Source: Shewanella putrefaciens
Lineage (GTDB): Bacteria; Pseudomonadota; Gammaproteobacteria; Enterobacterales; Shewanellaceae
Assembly (NCBI RefSeq): GCF_016406305.1
Contig: NZ_CP066369.1
Location: 638,501-702,500, forward strand
Reading direction: 5' to 3'
Length of the DNA stretch: 64,000 nt
Below are positions 18,241 through 28,198 of the stretch, one piece after another; within the stretch, counting starts at the first letter, position 1, and the number at the start of each line of letters is the position of its first letter. The translations under genes were made by a program, and so were the position numbers. The notes below the pieces were generated by a model, which saw only the letters and a list, made by a program, of their open reading frames with translations, did no database searches and had not been told where the DNA came from.

Positions 18241-19104
18241 TTGAATAATGCATATTGTGTTGAATTGAACGCGATGCCGTCGCTGTTTTCTCTTTATCGC
18301 AAGATCTTTTTTGGACGCAAACCAGGTTGGGACCAACAGCCTCTACCTCATATTAAAGTCACTGCGCCTAATGTGACTGTGTCTGAAGCGAGCGTCAGCC
18401 AATATGCCCAAGTTTGCGGCTTCCAGTTTGATGGTAAAGTCCTTCCGCCGACTTACCTTTATATCATGGCCTTTCGCCTACATGCGGTCATTTTTACCCA
18501 CGATGGCATTACCTTTCCATTACTGGGCATGATCCACCTTAAAAACCGCATCCAAGTGTATCGCCCTACTAGGGTCGACGAGAAGTTCTCCTTAGAATGC
18601 GCACTCACAACGAGCCGTGAGACAGATTCAGGGTTGGAATTTGAGTTTGTTTCAAAGGTGTTTGTCGGGGAAGAGTTAGTGTGGGAATCGCTCTCGACCT
18701 ATTTATATCGTATCGAAACCGCGGGTCGCCGAGTGCGTCCACCTAAGGCGCTTGAAATGGCGTGGGATGCACCGCAGTGCTGGGAACTCAGTGAAGATCT
18801 TGGCCGTCGCTATGCCAAAGCCTCCGGTGACTATAACCTGATCCATTTACACCCTGTGCTCTCCAAGCGCTTTGGTTTCGACCGAGTGCTAGCCCATGGC
18901 ATGTGGTCTAAGGCCCGCTGTTTAGCGGAATTAATGCCCGAGATTGGCGAGCGCCCCTTCGTGGTGGATGTGGCTTTTAAATTACCACTTTTAATGCCGG
19001 CTGAAGTGGGATTTGCCTATGAAAAGAATGCCGAACGCTGGGTCTTTGAATTACGGGATAGCAAAGGCCGTCGCCCCCATTTAAGTGGTGATGTGCAGTT
19101 TTAA
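18241..19104 (+). CDS. MaoC-like acyl dehydratase (hot-dog fold)
   Basis: A 287-residue protein with two hot-dog halves. The C-terminal half holds the hydratase-2 signature: YAKASGDYNLIHLHP with the catalytic Asp/His pair, then FDRVLAHGMW. The N-terminal half lacks it. Such proteins hydrate or dehydrate acyl-CoA or acyl-ACP thioesters. The start is the TTG at 18241, with AAGG nine bases upstream; the first internal ATG (18274) has no ribosome-binding site. Transcribed alone. Confidence 0.82.
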   Translation: MNNAYCVELNAMPSLFSLYRKIFFGRKPGWDQQPLPHIKVTAPNVTVSEASVSQYAQVCGFQFDGKVLPPTYLYIMAFRLHAVIFTHDGITFPLLGMIHLKNRIQVYRPTRVDEKFSLECALTTSRETDSGLEFEFVSKVFVGEELVWESLSTYLYRIETAGRRVRPPKALEMAWDAPQCWELSEDLGRRYAKASGDYNLIHLHPVLSKRFGFDRVLAHGMWSKARCLAELMPEIGERPFVVDVAFKLPLLMPAEVGFAYEKNAERWVFELRDSKGRRPHLSGDVQF

Positions 19105-19212
19105 ATTTCCACGGGGTCCCGCATCTTAGGATCACTAGAGATAACAATCACGGCGTTGTGAACGGCGTGATTGTTCCCCCGTATAGTTCAACCTAATCCC
19201 ATTGAAACCCTG

Positions 19213-20103
19213 TTAAGGTACGCTGTGGCCTGTCGCAGCTTGCCAGATGCTAAACCACTGCTGACGATCGAGCTGAATATGGCTCGATGCCACGGCACTC
19301 TTAATCCGTTCAATATTACCACTGCCTATGATGGGCACAGGCTTACTTGGCAACATGCGCACCCAAGCATAGATCACTTGGCTAATGTCTTGGGCATTCA
19401 CTTCGTCGGCAATGACGGCTAATGTTTGCTGCAAGCGCACGGCCTGCGGATTGGTATTCTTAAAGATGTTTCCCCCACCCAGACATGACCAAGCCATAGG
19501 TCTGATACGCCGTTCTTGGCAGAGATCTAAGGTGCCATCGGCTAAGTGGCTCATTTCCAGCGGCGATATCTCCACTTGATTGGTCACTAAAGGGGCGTCG
19601 AGCCTCGATTGCAGCAATGAAAATTGTGACACCGTAAAGTTAGACACCCCAAAGTGACGCACTTTACCTGTCTGTTTTAAGTGTGCAAAGGCCTCTGCGA
19701 CCGCATCCGCATCCATCAATGGATCGGGTCTGTGGATAAGCAGCAGATCGAGATAATCGGTATTCAGTTGCGTTAAGGATTGTTCAACGCTGGCAATAAT
19801 ATGCGCGTAAGAAGTGTCATAGTGGTTGACGTAACGGCTCGGTCGACAGTCAAAGGCGGGTTTGATACCGCATTTACTGACGATTTGCATTTGCCCACGC
19901 AGCGCGGGTTTAAGGGTTAAGGCTTCGCCAAATAAGGCTTCACACTGGTATTGACCATAAATATCGGCATGGTCCATCGTAGTTACACCCAAATCTAGGT
20001 ATTGCTCAATTAGCTTAAGCCGTTGTACTGGCGTCATCTGCCAACTTGCCATTCGCCAAAATCCAGCAACAAATTCAGAAAAAGTTAAATGGGACTCGTA
20101 CAT
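19213..20103 (-). CDS. Aldo/keto reductase, YdhF-like
   Basis: A 296-residue NADPH-dependent oxidoreductase of the aldo/keto reductase superfamily, close to E. coli YdhF over its length. Signatures: GVTTMDHADIYGQYQCE (catalytic Asp/Tyr), IVSKCGI (Lys), LDLLLIHRPDPLMDADAVA (His), GKVRHFGVSNF, NQVEISP, RPMAWSCLGGG and PIIGSGNIERI (cofactor loop). Physiological substrate is unknown. AGAGG six bases upstream supports the ATG. Confidence 0.9.
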   Translation of the reverse strand: MYESHLTFSEFVAGFWRMASWQMTPVQRLKLIEQYLDLGVTTMDHADIYGQYQCEALFGEALTLKPALRGQMQIVSKCGIKPAFDCRPSRYVNHYDTSYAHIIASVEQSLTQLNTDYLDLLLIHRPDPLMDADAVAEAFAHLKQTGKVRHFGVSNFTVSQFSLLQSRLDAPLVTNQVEISPLEMSHLADGTLDLCQERRIRPMAWSCLGGGNIFKNTNPQAVRLQQTLAVIADEVNAQDISQVIYAWVRMLPSKPVPIIGSGNIERIKSAVASSHIQLDRQQWFSIWQAATGHSVP

Positions 20104-20296
20104 GTTGTTCCTCTTTTGGGAAGGTGTTTTTTGCAGTGTAAATGCTGTAAGTCGATTTGTTTGATGCAGATTAAGGAATCGCTCATTAACCCTTTCTATC
20201 GCTTTCTCATCACCTAATATCTGTGGTATTCAATCGGCTTATGTTGATATTGAACACTCATACTAACCCAGAATACCTTCGAGGGAGAAATCACCC

Positions 20297-22009
20297 ATGC
20301 TGACCGATATGGCTATTTCAGGCCGTGCAAGTTTAAAAAACATCGCAGAATTGGGTGTCGAGTTTGGCTTATTACCCGAAGAAATGACCTTAGTCGGCAA
20401 CACAAAAGCTAAGGTCGATTTATGTGTGCAGCGGCGACTAGCCGGGCAGAGTAAGGGTAAGCTGATTATCGTCACGGCCCTCACTCCTACGCCCTATGGT
20501 GAAGGTAAAACTGTGACCAGTATTGGCTTAACTCAATCGCTTAAGGCCATAGGTAAAAGGGCCTGCGCCTGTATTCGCCAGCCGAGTATGGGGCCGGTAT
20601 TTGGGGTGAAAGGCGGCGCAGCCGGTGGTGGTTACGCACAAGTGGTGCCAATGCAGGAGCTGAATTTACACCTCACCGGGGACATTCATGCCGTAGGGAG
20701 TGCCCACAATCTAGGTGCTGCAGCCATTGCCGCGCGGCTGTTTCACGAGTCACGCTTAGGCAAAACCGAATTTGAGGCACAGTCTGGGCTGACATTTTTG
20801 GATATAGATCCCAGTGAGATCCGCTGGCATAGGGTGGTCGATCATAATGATCGCTGCCTGCGGCAAATCCAGGTGGGGTTGGGGGAAAACAATGGGCCCG
20901 AATATGCATCACGCTTTGACATTAGCGCCGCCTCCGAGTTGATGGCCATTCTGGCCCTTAGTCAAAACTTAGCGGATATGCGTGCTCGTATCGGTCGCTT
21001 AGTATTGGCGCTCAATCGGCAGGGGGAAGTGATCAGCGCCGATGATTTAGGCGTTGCAGGTGCTATGGCGTCGATTATGGCCGATGCCATTAAACCGACT
21101 CTAATGCAGACCCTCAATGGGGCGCCATGCCTTATCCACGCTGGGCCATTTGCCAATATTGCCCATGGTAATTCATCGATTATTGCCGATGATATCGCCT
21201 TAAAACTGGCCGATTTTGTGGTCACCGAAGGCGGGTTCGGTTCCGATATGGGCTTTGAGAAATTCTGTAATATCAAAGTGCGCCAGTCGGGGCAGGTGCC
21301 GAGTGCGGCGGTGTTAGTGACCACCCTAAAGGCTCTCAAAGCCAACAGCTGTGTGGAGTCTGAGATGGATATCAATGCGCCCGATCAAACTCGTCTCGAG
21401 GCGGGATTTGCTAATTTAAACTGGCATATCAACAATGTGGCTCGATATGGTATTCCGGTAGTGGTAGCCATTAACCGTTTTGCTACCGATACGGATGCCG
21501 AGCTGCAGTGGTTGACTGAGGCCGTGAGTCATACTCAGGCCTTCGGTTGTGAGATAAGCGATGCCTTTGCCAAGGGCGAAGCCGGTGCTATTGCCCTCGC
21601 GCAAACTGTGGTCCAAGCCGCTGAAACTGAAAGTCAATTCAAGCCGTTGTATTCAGAGCAAGTATCATTAGAGGCTAAATTATCCACCTTAGCCGAGGTC
21701 GGTTATGGCGCATTGGGTGTCAGTCTCTCCAATGAGGCCAAGCAGCAGTTGCAGCAACTGAATGCATTGGGTTATGGGCATTTACCTGTCTGTGTTGCCA
21801 AAACACCACTGTCGATAAGCCACGAACCTACGCTAAAAGGGGTGCCCAAGGGCTTTATCGTGCCTATTCGAGCCTTAAGTTTGAATGCGGGGGCGGGATT
21901 TATTACGGCACTGGTGGGCAATGTAATGACTATGCCAGGACTTGGGATCACGCCGGGTTACTTAAAGATCGATATCGATGAAGAGGGTGAGATCATTGGA
22001 TTAGGTTAA
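20297..22009 (+). CDS. fhs: Formate--tetrahydrofolate ligase
   Basis: A 570-residue enzyme that makes 10-formyl-THF from formate, THF and ATP, feeding one-carbon units to purine and methionyl-tRNA formylation. Signatures: [17 protein letters not shown] (ATP-binding loop), [22 protein letters not shown] in two conserved blocks, [30 protein letters not shown] and [13 protein letters not shown]. The length is near the family's usual 550-580. Many gammaproteobacteria lack fhs and rely on FolD. The gene stands alone. Confidence 0.95.
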   Translation: MLTDMAISGRASLKNIAELGVEFGLLPEEMTLVGNTKAKVDLCVQRRLAGQSKGKLIIVTALTPTPYGEGKTVTSIGLTQSLKAIGKRACACIRQPSMGPVFGVKGGAAGGGYAQVVPMQELNLHLTGDIHAVGSAHNLGAAAIAARLFHESRLGKTEFEAQSGLTFLDIDPSEIRWHRVVDHNDRCLRQIQVGLGENNGPEYASRFDISAASELMAILALSQNLADMRARIGRLVLALNRQGEVISADDLGVAGAMASIMADAIKPTLMQTLNGAPCLIHAGPFANIAHGNSSIIADDIALKLADFVVTEGGFGSDMGFEKFCNIKVRQSGQVPSAAVLVTTLKALKANSCVESEMDINAPDQTRLEAGFANLNWHINNVARYGIPVVVAINRFATDTDAELQWLTEAVSHTQAFGCEISDAFAKGEAGAIALAQTVVQAAETESQFKPLYSEQVSLEAKLSTLAEVGYGALGVSLSNEAKQQLQQLNALGYGHLPVCVAKTPLSISHEPTLKGVPKGFIVPIRALSLNAGAGFITALVGNVMTMPGLGITPGYLKIDIDEEGEIIGLG

Positions 22010-22043
22010 CGTCTCTGACTGACCTTGTCGTTAAGCTGAACTT

Positions 22044-22073
22044 AAGGGCAGGATAGCGAACTATCCTGCCCTT
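22044..22073. terminator. Perfect 13-bp hairpin between converging genes
   Basis: AAGGGCAGGATAG (22044-22056) pairs with CTATCCTGCCCTT (22061-22073) around a CGAA tetraloop. There is no T-run, so it may work as a bidirectional transcript-end stabiliser rather than a classical intrinsic terminator. Confidence 0.6.
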
Positions 22074-22137
22074 GATCTAAAGAATCGTAGATCACTTTAT
22101 CCTGCGATGAAGCTGATAAGGGTAAGTTTTTCTAGCC

Positions 22138-23790
22138 CTATTTTACCGCTTGATGGATATGCACATCCCGTTGTGGGAACGGAATGCTAATGCCCTCGGC
22201 ATCGAAACGCAGTTTGACTTCACGGGTGATATCCCAATACACGTCCCAGTAATCCTCAGGTTTTGCCCAGGGACGAACAATAAAGTCGACCGAGGATTCA
22301 CCTAACAAATGCAATTTAATCAATGGGGCTGGCATAGGTTGAACCTTAGGATGGGCTTCGACTATGGATTTTAGAATGGCTTCGGCGTGTTCTATATTAT
22401 CGCTATAGCTGATCCCAAAGGTCATGTCCACGCGGCGTTGATGCTCGACAGTAATGTTGTTGATGGTATCGCCCCAAATCTTGTTGTTGGGAATGATTAG
22501 CCGTTGGTTATCCAATGTTTTAATGGTTGTTGATACCAGACTCATATGGCTAACACGCCCAGTGACTCCTGCCGCATTAATTAAATCCCCCACATCGTAG
22601 GGGCGATAGATCAGAATCATCATGCCCGAGGCGAAATTCGATAGGGTATCTTGCAGGGCGAAACCAATAATCACACCGGCGATACCAAAGCCCGCGAGTA
22701 AGGGGCCAAGTTCGATCCCAAGCTGTGACAGCGCGATAAGTACACCTATGGTGAATACCGCCTTGCCAGAGAGTGAGGTAAAAAAGTCTTGCAGTAACTT
22801 GCTGAAATTTAACTTGGAATTGTTAACTGTATTTTCAACAATTTTCTTGGTTAACTTTCCAGCAAGGCTGGCAATAAACAAAATCAAGCAGAACACAAAT
22901 AACTTAAAGACCAAGGTGGGGCCATGGTCAATCGATTGCACCTTTGCCGTATCTAGCCATTGTTCTATTAGGCTTGAGGCAACGTCAAAGCTTAAAACAT
23001 CTTGAGTAATATCCCCTGAAATACTAAATAAAGTCTTTTTGAGGATGGCGGTATCCTGTCCTAGGGTATCGAGTAAATCAATTTGAACATTTAAGCTTTG
23101 ACTGTTTTTCGCAAGGCGATCTTTTAGGGCCTGTACTCGGCTAGTTTGAGCCGAAGTGACATCTTTACCCGCATTCGTCGCGGCAGTGACCGCCGTTTGC
23201 AGTTGCTGCTGGGTGTAAGTCACCAGACTCTCAAAGGTATCTGCACGGCGTAGCAAGAGTTGGGTTAATGCTGTTTTTGTGGTCGTCACGTCTTGGCCCA
23301 CTTGGGCTAACCAGTCGAGTGTTTCAAGTTGTTGTTTGTAGTACTCATCCTTTTCTAGCTCGCGTATTGAGATCTCGAGCAGAATGGCGTCATCGTTGCT
23401 TGAGCCTAATTGTTGGGACAGGCTTTCAATGTTGTTGTCGAGATAAGTGTCTATCCTTTGAATGTATTGCAACTGCTCTTGGATGAGAGGTAATAGAAAT
23501 GCAGTGTCTAATGGCGATGTTTCAAGCAGGGATTTAATCTGATTTCTTATGAGTAACGCTTTGTTTTTTATGCGGTATTCGGCGATGGTTTTAAGCTCGC
23601 CTTTGACTTGTTTAAGGCGATTAACATCGGTATTGATCGCCCCTTGTAGGGCATTTAATTCGGCCTGTACTGTGCTGGATGTTGTACTTGCCTCGGTGAC
23701 AGCAGAACCTGCGTCCTCGGCGAAGCTGTGGGTACTGATACTAAATAGGGAAACGCTGAGTGCGAGTAGCAAACTAATTGAGCGGCGCAT
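22138..23790 (-). CDS. MscS-family mechanosensitive ion channel
   Basis: A 550-residue inner-membrane protein. It has a signal peptide (MRRSISLLLALSVSLFS...SFA), a ~250-residue periplasmic coiled region, membrane helices at about 298-385, then the MscS core: the pore helix PLLAGFGIAGVIIGFALQDTLSNFASGMMIL and the cytoplasmic beta domain starting RPYDVGDLI, with SLVSTTIKTLDNQRLIIPNN. It should release solutes under hypo-osmotic shock. No membrane-channel partner is adjacent. Confidence 0.92.
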   Translation of the reverse strand: MRRSISLLLALSVSLFSISTHSFAEDAGSAVTEASTTSSTVQAELNALQGAINTDVNRLKQVKGELKTIAEYRIKNKALLIRNQIKSLLETSPLDTAFLLPLIQEQLQYIQRIDTYLDNNIESLSQQLGSSNDDAILLEISIRELEKDEYYKQQLETLDWLAQVGQDVTTTKTALTQLLLRRADTFESLVTYTQQQLQTAVTAATNAGKDVTSAQTSRVQALKDRLAKNSQSLNVQIDLLDTLGQDTAILKKTLFSISGDITQDVLSFDVASSLIEQWLDTAKVQSIDHGPTLVFKLFVFCLILFIASLAGKLTKKIVENTVNNSKLNFSKLLQDFFTSLSGKAVFTIGVLIALSQLGIELGPLLAGFGIAGVIIGFALQDTLSNFASGMMILIYRPYDVGDLINAAGVTGRVSHMSLVSTTIKTLDNQRLIIPNNKIWGDTINNITVEHQRRVDMTFGISYSDNIEHAEAILKSIVEAHPKVQPMPAPLIKLHLLGESSVDFIVRPWAKPEDYWDVYWDITREVKLRFDAEGISIPFPQRDVHIHQAVK

Positions 23791-23982
23791 AGGTTTTATC
23801 TTTGATAAAAATCGGTAGATATATCATAGGAGTTCACCCGCGAGCTGTAAAATTTCTCCTTCCATAAAGTGTTCGCGCTGTGGGCTGGTGAATGTCTTTT
23901 TACTTTTTGAGATGAATTTGAACGTTTGGGCTGCGCTGGGATCTGGTAAACTTAGGCCCCTTTATTTAGGAATCCTAGTGTT

Positions 23983-24312
23983 ATGTTGTGCTCCCATTGC
24001 AACCAGTATATTAAAGTGAGTGAAATCAGCCATCAGCGGGGGAAGGGTTTCCATGCACAAGTTCAATGTCCCCATTGTGCGGCTTGGCTTGGGCGTAGTC
24101 CTACGCTCGCTAAACTTAAATTACTCGGATTTTATTTGAGCCTCTTCACTGGGCTTTACAGCTACTTTGATGCATCGGTCAGGCACTTTTTAATTCCTGT
24201 GATGATTTTTTCTTTAATGCTGTTGTTTGTAAGTCACTTTATGGATCAAGTGATTACGATAGAAGCGCCGGAAAAGGTCGATGATAGTGAGCAGCGGCAG
24301 AAATACCGTTAG
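23983..24312 (+). CDS. Small zinc-ribbon-like membrane protein, function unknown
   Basis: A 109-residue protein. The N-terminus has two CxxC pairs (MLCSHCNQ and VQCPHCAAW) that look like a zinc ribbon. Two hydrophobic segments follow (LLGFYLSLFTGLYSY; FLIPVMIFSLMLLFVSHFM), then a charged tail. I do not recognise a named family. A hairpin lies 16 bases past the stop. Confidence 0.6.
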   Translation: MLCSHCNQYIKVSEISHQRGKGFHAQVQCPHCAAWLGRSPTLAKLKLLGFYLSLFTGLYSYFDASVRHFLIPVMIFSLMLLFVSHFMDQVITIEAPEKVDDSEQRQKYR

Positions 24313-24327
24313 GCACTTTAAAGCATT

Positions 24328-24349
24328 AGAGCCCAAGGACATGGGCTCT
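24328..24349. terminator. Hairpin between convergent small membrane-protein genes
   Basis: AGAGCCCA (24328-24335) pairs with TGGGCTCT (24342-24349), loop of six. No T-run follows; a possible transcript end for both converging genes. Confidence 0.4.
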
Positions 24350-24368
24350 GTGGGCAGGCAAAGAGTGG

Positions 24369-24494
24369 TTATTGCACGACTTGCTCTTGGCTCTCTAATG
24401 AATGTTCAACATAATAAATACCGCCCAAAATCAAGGCGCCGAAAATCACTATACCTAAGATTAGCCCTAAGTTTTCACGAAAAAATGCTAGCAT
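24369..24494 (-). CDS. Small single-pass membrane protein
   Basis: A 41-residue protein with one membrane helix (LGLILGIVIFGALILGGIYYV) and a short polar tail. The start at 24494 is chosen because AAGGT lies seven bases upstream; a longer frame to 24575 would add 27 polar residues with no ribosome-binding site. Function unknown. Confidence 0.5.
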   Translation of the reverse strand: MLAFFRENLGLILGIVIFGALILGGIYYVEHSLESQEQVVQ

Positions 24495-24767
24495 TTGGGT
24501 TACCTTTTGATAGATGGACAGGGGAATAATGCCAAGCGAACCTTGTGGATCTTCGCCTGCATAAAGACTCAGCACACTATAGTTATCCTGACTTAAGCTA
24601 ATCTTAAATCCTCTTTTTAGCTAGCCTAAGCCTTGTTTTTCATCTGTTTTATCTATAACTGCATCAAAGGTAAATATCTTGTAACCTATTGTGGGGCGAT
24701 TACCTTATTGCAACTTGCCTGGGGCCTGGCATAAACTTACGTACTTTTTAACTGTGGGAACGACTAG

Positions 24768-25058
24768 GTGAGACTTCAAAGTCACATAAGACGCACTATC
24801 TCAATATGGCTCGCTGCCGTATTGGTCGTGCTGTCTTTTGCCGCCTCAGCCCATAGTGTGACCCACCTTGACGATGGCGCGCAGACCCACTGTACGCTCT
24901 GCTTCCATCAGCACCAACTCAACAAGATTTTATTGACCCAACCGCTGACGCTTAATTTAGCTGTGCAGCAGTTCGATGTGGTCGAATTTAATTTACCTTC
25001 CTTCATTTCAAAACACCTTAGTGTTTACCGCAGTCGTGCGCCTCCTTTTAGTCTCTAA
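24768..25058 (+). CDS. Small exported His/Cys protein of a zinc-uptake operon
   Basis: A 96-residue protein from a GTG start, with an N-terminal signal-like segment (ISIWLAAVLVVLSFAASA) and a metal-binding-looking stretch: HSVTHLDDGAQTHCTLCFHQHQ, with five histidines and a CxxC. Short proteins of this type are sometimes annotated as a zinc chaperone of an ABC zinc-uptake system; the position directly upstream of a His-rich outer-membrane protein and ZnuA/ZnuB-like genes fits. The metal-handling role is inference. Confidence 0.6.
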   Translation: MRLQSHIRRTISIWLAAVLVVLSFAASAHSVTHLDDGAQTHCTLCFHQHQLNKILLTQPLTLNLAVQQFDVVEFNLPSFISKHLSVYRSRAPPFSL

Positions 25059-25140
25059 ATCAACTTAAATATTTTAACTTATTGTATTTCTTGATGGCTT
25101 TATATCGGTCATCGAGTGCTAGTTGTATTTTGGAGATATC

Positions 25141-26322
25141 ATGACTGTGTTAAATACCCGAATTTCTTTGGTGGCTTTGGCGTGCGCTTTAGTTTCGCCG
25201 ACACTCTTAGCGGAAGATTCGAGCCTGACTAATCCTGCGATCAGTGCCGTTTTAAATGGCTATTATCAAACGGGCGAGCGTCCCTTAGCCGAGACCACAG
25301 ATGGTTTTGGTTTAGGCGAAACCGAGCTGGCGCTGAGCGCCAACATTGACGATATGTTCTATGGCAAAGTCACCGCAGTGGTGGAAAGCCATGACGGTGA
25401 GACCGAGCTGAATCTTGAGGAAGCCTTTATCCAAACTATGGCGATGCCGGCGGGGTTTTCTATCCGTGGCGGCCGTTTTCTATCGGATATTGGTTACCTC
25501 AATAATCAACATTTACATACAGATGCCTTTACCGATCGTCCTATCGCCTACCGAGCGTTTCTAGGCGGCCATTACTTTGATGATGGGGTGCGTTTAAATT
25601 ATGTTGCCCCAACGGATCTCTATTGGACTATGGGTATCGAAGCCTTTAAGGGCGACAGTTTACGTGCGGCCGATGAACATGGTGAGCGTGAATTTGAGAC
25701 GGTTGGGGTTTATACCTTATATTCAAAAATCGGTGGCGATATCGGCGATAACAGTTCATGGCAGGCGGGCCTAAGTTACCTACGTAACGAAAATGGCCAA
25801 GTGACAGCCCATGAAGAGGGCGAAGTTCACGAAGAAGAAGCCGCGGAGGAAGGCCATGATCATAGCCACGCGGCATCTTATACGGGTAAAAATACCTATG
25901 GTGCCGATTTTGTTTATAAGTGGGCGCCCAATGGTAATTACAAGTATCAAAATTTAACCCTGAGCGGTGAATACTTCCGTGTCAGTGATTTTACTCCCAC
26001 TGAATTACATCCCGAGGATGCGCCGAGTAAAGATTATCACCAGGGTTGGTATTTGAGCGGTGTGTATCAATTTACCCCGAGTTGGTCCGCTGGGGTGCGT
26101 TATGGTGAGGTCGATACCCAGGAACTCCATGGAGATCATTTCCATGGGCAAAAGTTGAAGGAGTCAGAGGCCACTCTGGCGTGGCACTCTAGCCATTTCT
26201 CGACGGTTCGTTTCCAGTATACCCATCAAAAAGGTACCAATTTTGATGGGATTGAAGACGATAACATCTTTACTATCCAATACATTATGTCTCTGGGGGC
26301 CCACGGTGCGCATCAATTCTAA
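25141..26322 (+). CDS. His-rich outer-membrane protein of the zinc-uptake operon
   Basis: A 393-residue protein with a signal peptide (ends LLA) and an OprO/P-like beta-barrel body: GLGETELALSANIDD, GGRFLSDIGYLNNQH, RVSDF, SGVYQFTPSWSAGVRYG and a C-terminal strand IFTIQYIMSLG. A loop near residues 220-250 is packed with Glu/His (EEGEVHEEEAAEEGHDHSH), and HGDHFHG occurs later, as in metal-capturing surface loops. The start at 25141 has GGAG upstream; the upstream ATG at 25123 lies before that site. The next gene begins 17 bases before its stop. It likely captures or admits zinc for the following transporter, which is inference. Confidence 0.8.
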   Translation: MTVLNTRISLVALACALVSPTLLAEDSSLTNPAISAVLNGYYQTGERPLAETTDGFGLGETELALSANIDDMFYGKVTAVVESHDGETELNLEEAFIQTMAMPAGFSIRGGRFLSDIGYLNNQHLHTDAFTDRPIAYRAFLGGHYFDDGVRLNYVAPTDLYWTMGIEAFKGDSLRAADEHGEREFETVGVYTLYSKIGGDIGDNSSWQAGLSYLRNENGQVTAHEEGEVHEEEAAEEGHDHSHAASYTGKNTYGADFVYKWAPNGNYKYQNLTLSGEYFRVSDFTPTELHPEDAPSKDYHQGWYLSGVYQFTPSWSAGVRYGEVDTQELHGDHFHGQKLKESEATLAWHSSHFSTVRFQYTHQKGTNFDGIEDDNIFTIQYIMSLGAHGAHQF

Positions 26323-27214
26323 TTTAGTTAAATTGGCCCTAGTGGCCCTATCTGTCACTTACACTGGTTTGGCCCATGCGGAACTCAATGTATTTGCCTG
26401 CGAACCTGAATATGCGGCGTTGACTAAGGAGCTTGCTCCTAGCGCAAACATCTATTCGGCGACAACTGCATTGCAGGACCCGCACCAAGTGCAGGCGCGA
26501 CCCAGTTTGATTGCTAAAATGCGTCAGGCGGATCTTGTGGTCTGCGCCGGCGCCGACCTAGAGATAGGTTGGCTGCCTATGCTGCAGATGAAGTCGGCGA
26601 ATGCTAACGTGCGCTCGACCGAGCAGGGCTTATTTTTTGCCGCCGATCAAATTGACACCTTAGACAAACTGGCCAGTGTCGATCGCAGCATGGGTGATGT
26701 GCATGCTAAGGGGAATCCGCATCTGCATTTCGATCCGACCCGACTGCTCAAAGTCGCGACAGCGTTAACGGCTAAGATGGTGCAGCTTGACCCTGCGGGT
26801 GCGGCCGATTATCAACAGTCATTAGCCGATTTTAGCGCCCGTTGGCAAGCAGCAATTCCCCGCTGGGAGGAGCAAGCCAAAGGATTACAGGGTAAAAAAG
26901 TGATCGCCTACCATTCTAGTTTTAAATATCTATTTAATTGGATTGGTATTGAGCAAGTCGCGGATTTAGAACCTAAACCAGGGCTTGCTCCCACCAGTAG
27001 TCACTTAGCAAGTTTGTTGAGCCGCGCCGAACAGGGCGATATTTTGGCGGTTATCGTTGCCTCCTATCAGGATGAGCGCGGCGCCAAATGGCTCGGTGAA
27101 AAGGCAAACTTACCCGTGGTGATGTTGCCTATGTCCGTTGGGGGCAATGACAGTAGCCAAGATCTTTTTAGCCTATACGACAGCGTTATTTCCCTCTTAA
27201 ATGGGGTGAAATAA
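26306..27214 (+). CDS. ZnuA-like zinc ABC transporter substrate-binding protein
   Basis: A 302-residue periplasmic protein of the ZnuA/TroA cluster. Signal peptide about 1-25 (LVKLALVALSVTYTGLAHA), then LNVFACEPEYAALTKEL, LQDPHQVQ, VVCAGADLEIGWLP, a KGNPHLHFDP metal-site segment, AYHSSFKYLF and LAPTSSHLASLL. The His residues in DPH, NPHLH and YHSS are the expected metal ligands. The long charged His loop of E. coli ZnuA is absent; the upstream outer-membrane protein has such a loop instead. GTG at 26306 is preferred: GGGGG lies upstream and it overlaps the preceding gene by 17 bases. Confidence 0.85.
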   Translation: MRINSNLVKLALVALSVTYTGLAHAELNVFACEPEYAALTKELAPSANIYSATTALQDPHQVQARPSLIAKMRQADLVVCAGADLEIGWLPMLQMKSANANVRSTEQGLFFAADQIDTLDKLASVDRSMGDVHAKGNPHLHFDPTRLLKVATALTAKMVQLDPAGAADYQQSLADFSARWQAAIPRWEEQAKGLQGKKVIAYHSSFKYLFNWIGIEQVADLEPKPGLAPTSSHLASLLSRAEQGDILAVIVASYQDERGAKWLGEKANLPVVMLPMSVGGNDSSQDLFSLYDSVISLLNGVK

Positions 27215-27219
27215 CGCCT

Positions 27220-28020
27220 ATGTTTGATCTGGAGCTGATGTCGATTCTCTTGCCTGCACTGGCGGCGGGGATCTTAGTGTTGTCGACACATATTGTACTC
27301 GGTAGGCAAGTGCTTAAGCGTGGCATTATCTTTATCGATTTAGCCATAGCGCAGGTTGCAGCCCTAGGCGCCATCGTTGCCCATATGGACCACAGATTAG
27401 AAGATATGCCATTTTCCCATGTGTGGATGCCAGCCCTGTTTGCCCTTGGGGGAGCGGGGTTTATCGCTTGGTTATCTAAGCGAATGGCGGGTGAGTTGGA
27501 GGCGATGATCGGCTGCTTTTATGTGTTGTCGGCGGTGGCAGCTATGCTGCTATTGGCCAATGATCCACACGGCGCCGAGCTGTTAAAGCAATTGATGTCG
27601 GGCCAGATCCTCTGGGTAAGTTGGTCGCAATTGGTGTTGCCAACACTGGTGTATTCGGCGGTGCTATTGGCGATATTCCTGCGGCCCAACATTCTCGATG
27701 GGGCTGGGTTCTATCTGCTATTTGCCTTGGTCATTACCCTGTCGGTTGAATTAGTCGGTGTTTATCTGGTGTTCAGTACCTTGATATTGCCAGCTTTGGC
27801 GCTGAACAAGTACCGCGGTAAAGGTCGGTTATTTTACGCTTACCTTGTTGGCTTACTTGGCTATGTTTTAGGATTGATTCTATCGGCGACGTTAGATTTG
27901 CCTAGCGGCGCGGCGATTGTCGCCACGTTGGCCGTGAGCGCCTTTGTCTTTCGCTTGGTGTTAAGCCGAGTATCACCCCAAGCAGTGGAGACTGACGTCT
28001 TACCTAAACAGCACGTCTAG
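27220..28020 (+). CDS. ZnuB-like metal ABC transporter permease
   Basis: A 266-residue integral membrane protein of the ABC-3 permease family with about eight helices. Features: LSTHIVLGRQVLKRGIIFIDLAIAQVAALG near the N-terminus (the family's conserved cytoplasmic loop), GELEAMIGCFYV, LMSGQILWVSW, and a later VYLVFSTLILPALAL. It follows the ZnuA-like gene by five bases. The ATP-binding subunit normally next to it is not in the operon; the next gene downstream is plsC. Confidence 0.88.
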   Translation: MFDLELMSILLPALAAGILVLSTHIVLGRQVLKRGIIFIDLAIAQVAALGAIVAHMDHRLEDMPFSHVWMPALFALGGAGFIAWLSKRMAGELEAMIGCFYVLSAVAAMLLLANDPHGAELLKQLMSGQILWVSWSQLVLPTLVYSAVLLAIFLRPNILDGAGFYLLFALVITLSVELVGVYLVFSTLILPALALNKYRGKGRLFYAYLVGLLGYVLGLILSATLDLPSGAAIVATLAVSAFVFRLVLSRVSPQAVETDVLPKQHV

Positions 28021-28198
28021 TTGGAAATTAACAGCCTATCGATATGCTGGCGGTTTAGCGTATCGGTGGGCTTTTTATTGGTTGTGTTTGAACTTTTTGT
28101 TGGCAGTGTTAGTCAGTCAGCTTACAGATGTAAACAATATATTGAGTCCCTAGGCCATGGTGGCTATACTGTCGCCACTTTTATCGTCGGAGTATGCC

